This document shows positions 6,849 to 7,300 of a DNA stretch of 7,300 nucleotides, piece by piece; within the stretch, counting starts at the first letter, position 1; every line of letters begins with the position of its first letter. The position numbers and the translations under genes were made by a program. The notes below the pieces were generated by a model. That model ran no database searches. It saw only the letters and a program-made list of their open reading frames with translations, and had not been told where the DNA came from. The stretch is from Phycisphaerales bacterium (GTDB taxonomy: Bacteria > Planctomycetota > Phycisphaerae > Sedimentisphaerales > Anaerobacaceae), in assembly GCA_011057845.1 (NCBI GenBank), contig DSDB01000059.1:1-7300 (forward strand), given 5' to 3'.

Positions 6849-7154
6849 ATGAAATACGCAATCATAGGTGATGAGGATACGGTTCTTGGCTTCGGCATGG
6901 TCGGCGTCCAGGGCCGGGTCGCCCGCGACGCCGAGCAGGCCCTGCGGGCCTTTCAGGGGCTTCTCGAAGACAGGGAAGTCGCCATCATCATCATCACCGA
7001 GCGGGTCGCCGAGATGATACGGTCAACTGTGGACAAATACTTGTTCACCGTCAGTTTCCCGTTGATTGTGGAAATCCCCGACAGGCACGGACCACGGCCG
7101 GGCCGGCCCACCATCAAGGAGATGGTGAACATCGCCATCGGAGTCCGCCTGTAG
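6849..7154 (+). CDS. atpF: V/A-type ATPase subunit F, central shaft
   Basis: 101 residues, the usual length for the ATP-synt_F family. The protein is a small Rossmann-like domain that binds subunit D in the rotating central shaft and may influence coupling or regulation. Family features are the first strand and turn AIIGDEDTVLGFGMVGV (4-20), the strand plus helix AIIIITERVAEMIR (45-58), and PLIVEIPDR (71-79) followed by the Gly/Pro-rich loop HGPRPGRPTI and a C-terminal helix (KEMVNIAIGVRL). It begins 7 bases after the subunit K stop with only a weak ribosome site (AAGG, inside the end of the K gene), consistent with coupling to K translation. The symbol is the V/A-type one, not the F-type b subunit. 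Confidence 0.96.
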   Translation: MKYAIIGDEDTVLGFGMVGVQGRVARDAEQALRAFQGLLEDREVAIIIITERVAEMIRSTVDKYLFTVSFPLIVEIPDRHGPRPGRPTIKEMVNIAIGVRL

Positions 7155-7157
7155 GGG

Positions 7158-7229
7158 ATGATCCCGATAGGTGGACACTGCATGGGCAAGCCCGCGAAGA
7201 AGTACGAACTCACAAGAGGCGCAGTATAG
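7158..7229 (+). other. Tiny reading frame between subunits F and E, stop codon directly abutting the next start
   Basis: An open frame of 23 codons runs from ATG 7158 to TAG 7227-7229; a second in-frame ATG at 7182 gives 15 residues (MGKPAKKYELTRGAV). The shorter form has a good ribosome site, AGGTGG (7169-7174), with 7 bases before ATG 7182. The TAG is immediately followed by the ATG of the next gene at 7230. It may be a leader peptide for translational coupling or a chance frame in a 75-base gap. I do not recognise the peptide. Confidence 0.3.
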
Positions 7230-7300
7230 ATGAAACCGCCAATTGAAGACAACGCCGCATTACTCATGGGCATCGAAGCGGACGCCCATGACGAGGAGCA
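7230..7300 (+). CDS. atpE: Probable V/A-type ATPase subunit E, N-terminus only (partial)
   Basis: The last 71 bases encode MKPPIEDNAALLMGIEADAH followed by DEE and then run off the right edge. The acidic, Ala-rich helix (GIEADAHDEE) fits the start of the long coiled coil of subunit E, the partner of subunit H in the peripheral stalk, and subunit E has not yet appeared in this operon. GAGG (7216-7219) lies 10 bases upstream of the ATG. With only 23 complete codons visible, the identification depends mainly on context. Another operon gene, such as an uncharacterised helical protein, is possible. Confidence 0.65.
   Translation, partial: MKPPIEDNAALLMGIEADAHDEE

Noticed and set aside
1..7300. 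CRISPR arrays, tRNA or rRNA genes, insertion sequences, defence systems
   Set aside because: No spaced direct repeats, no recognisable tRNA or rRNA sequence, no transposase motifs and no terminal inverted repeats were seen.

Overview
The window is GC-rich bacterial DNA with two divergent gene blocks separated by a 327-base intergenic region. The left block (minus strand) holds a secreted GH172/DUF2961 family protein. It is followed 29 bases later by the start of a large protein with a SWIM zinc finger, which runs off the left edge and is most likely a SNF2-type helicase. The right block (plus strand, 3011 to the right edge) is the front of a V/A-type (rotary) ATPase operon: subunits H(G), C, I(a), K(c), F and the first 23 codons of what is probably subunit E. 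The catalytic subunits A and B and the stalk subunit D are not in the window and would be expected further right.

A bacterial V/A-ATPase, a Sec-exported DUF2961 protein and a SWIM-domain helicase together fit a member of the Planctomycetota or a related PVC lineage, perhaps Phycisphaerae-like. This is inference from gene content only; no rRNA or other marker gene is present.

The ATPase genes are tightly packed. H/C and C/I overlap by one base (TGATG), I/K and K/F are separated by 29 and 7 bases, and F/E by 75. A near-consensus sigma70-type promoter (TTGTCA, 16 bases, TATAAT) lies about 50 bases before subunit H and probably drives the whole set. H with E forms the peripheral stalks, C is the socket joining the rotor ring to the central stalk, I is the membrane stator carrying the proton half-channels, K is the rotor ring, and F belongs to the central shaft. 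Subunit K has a Thermus-like cleavable N-terminal helix and a single hairpin with one carboxylate (Glu111), and it lacks the residues usually linked to Na+ binding. This suggests a proton-coupled enzyme whose ring could support ATP synthesis.

I see no clearly new biological system. The points most worth a second look are two tiny reading frames placed exactly at gene starts (one probably leaderless and overlapping the subunit H start codon, one whose stop directly abuts the subunit E start), the unusual H-C-I-K-F-E gene order, the repeat and inverted-repeat structure over the ATPase promoter, and hairpin-forming sequence in the leader of the GH172 gene.
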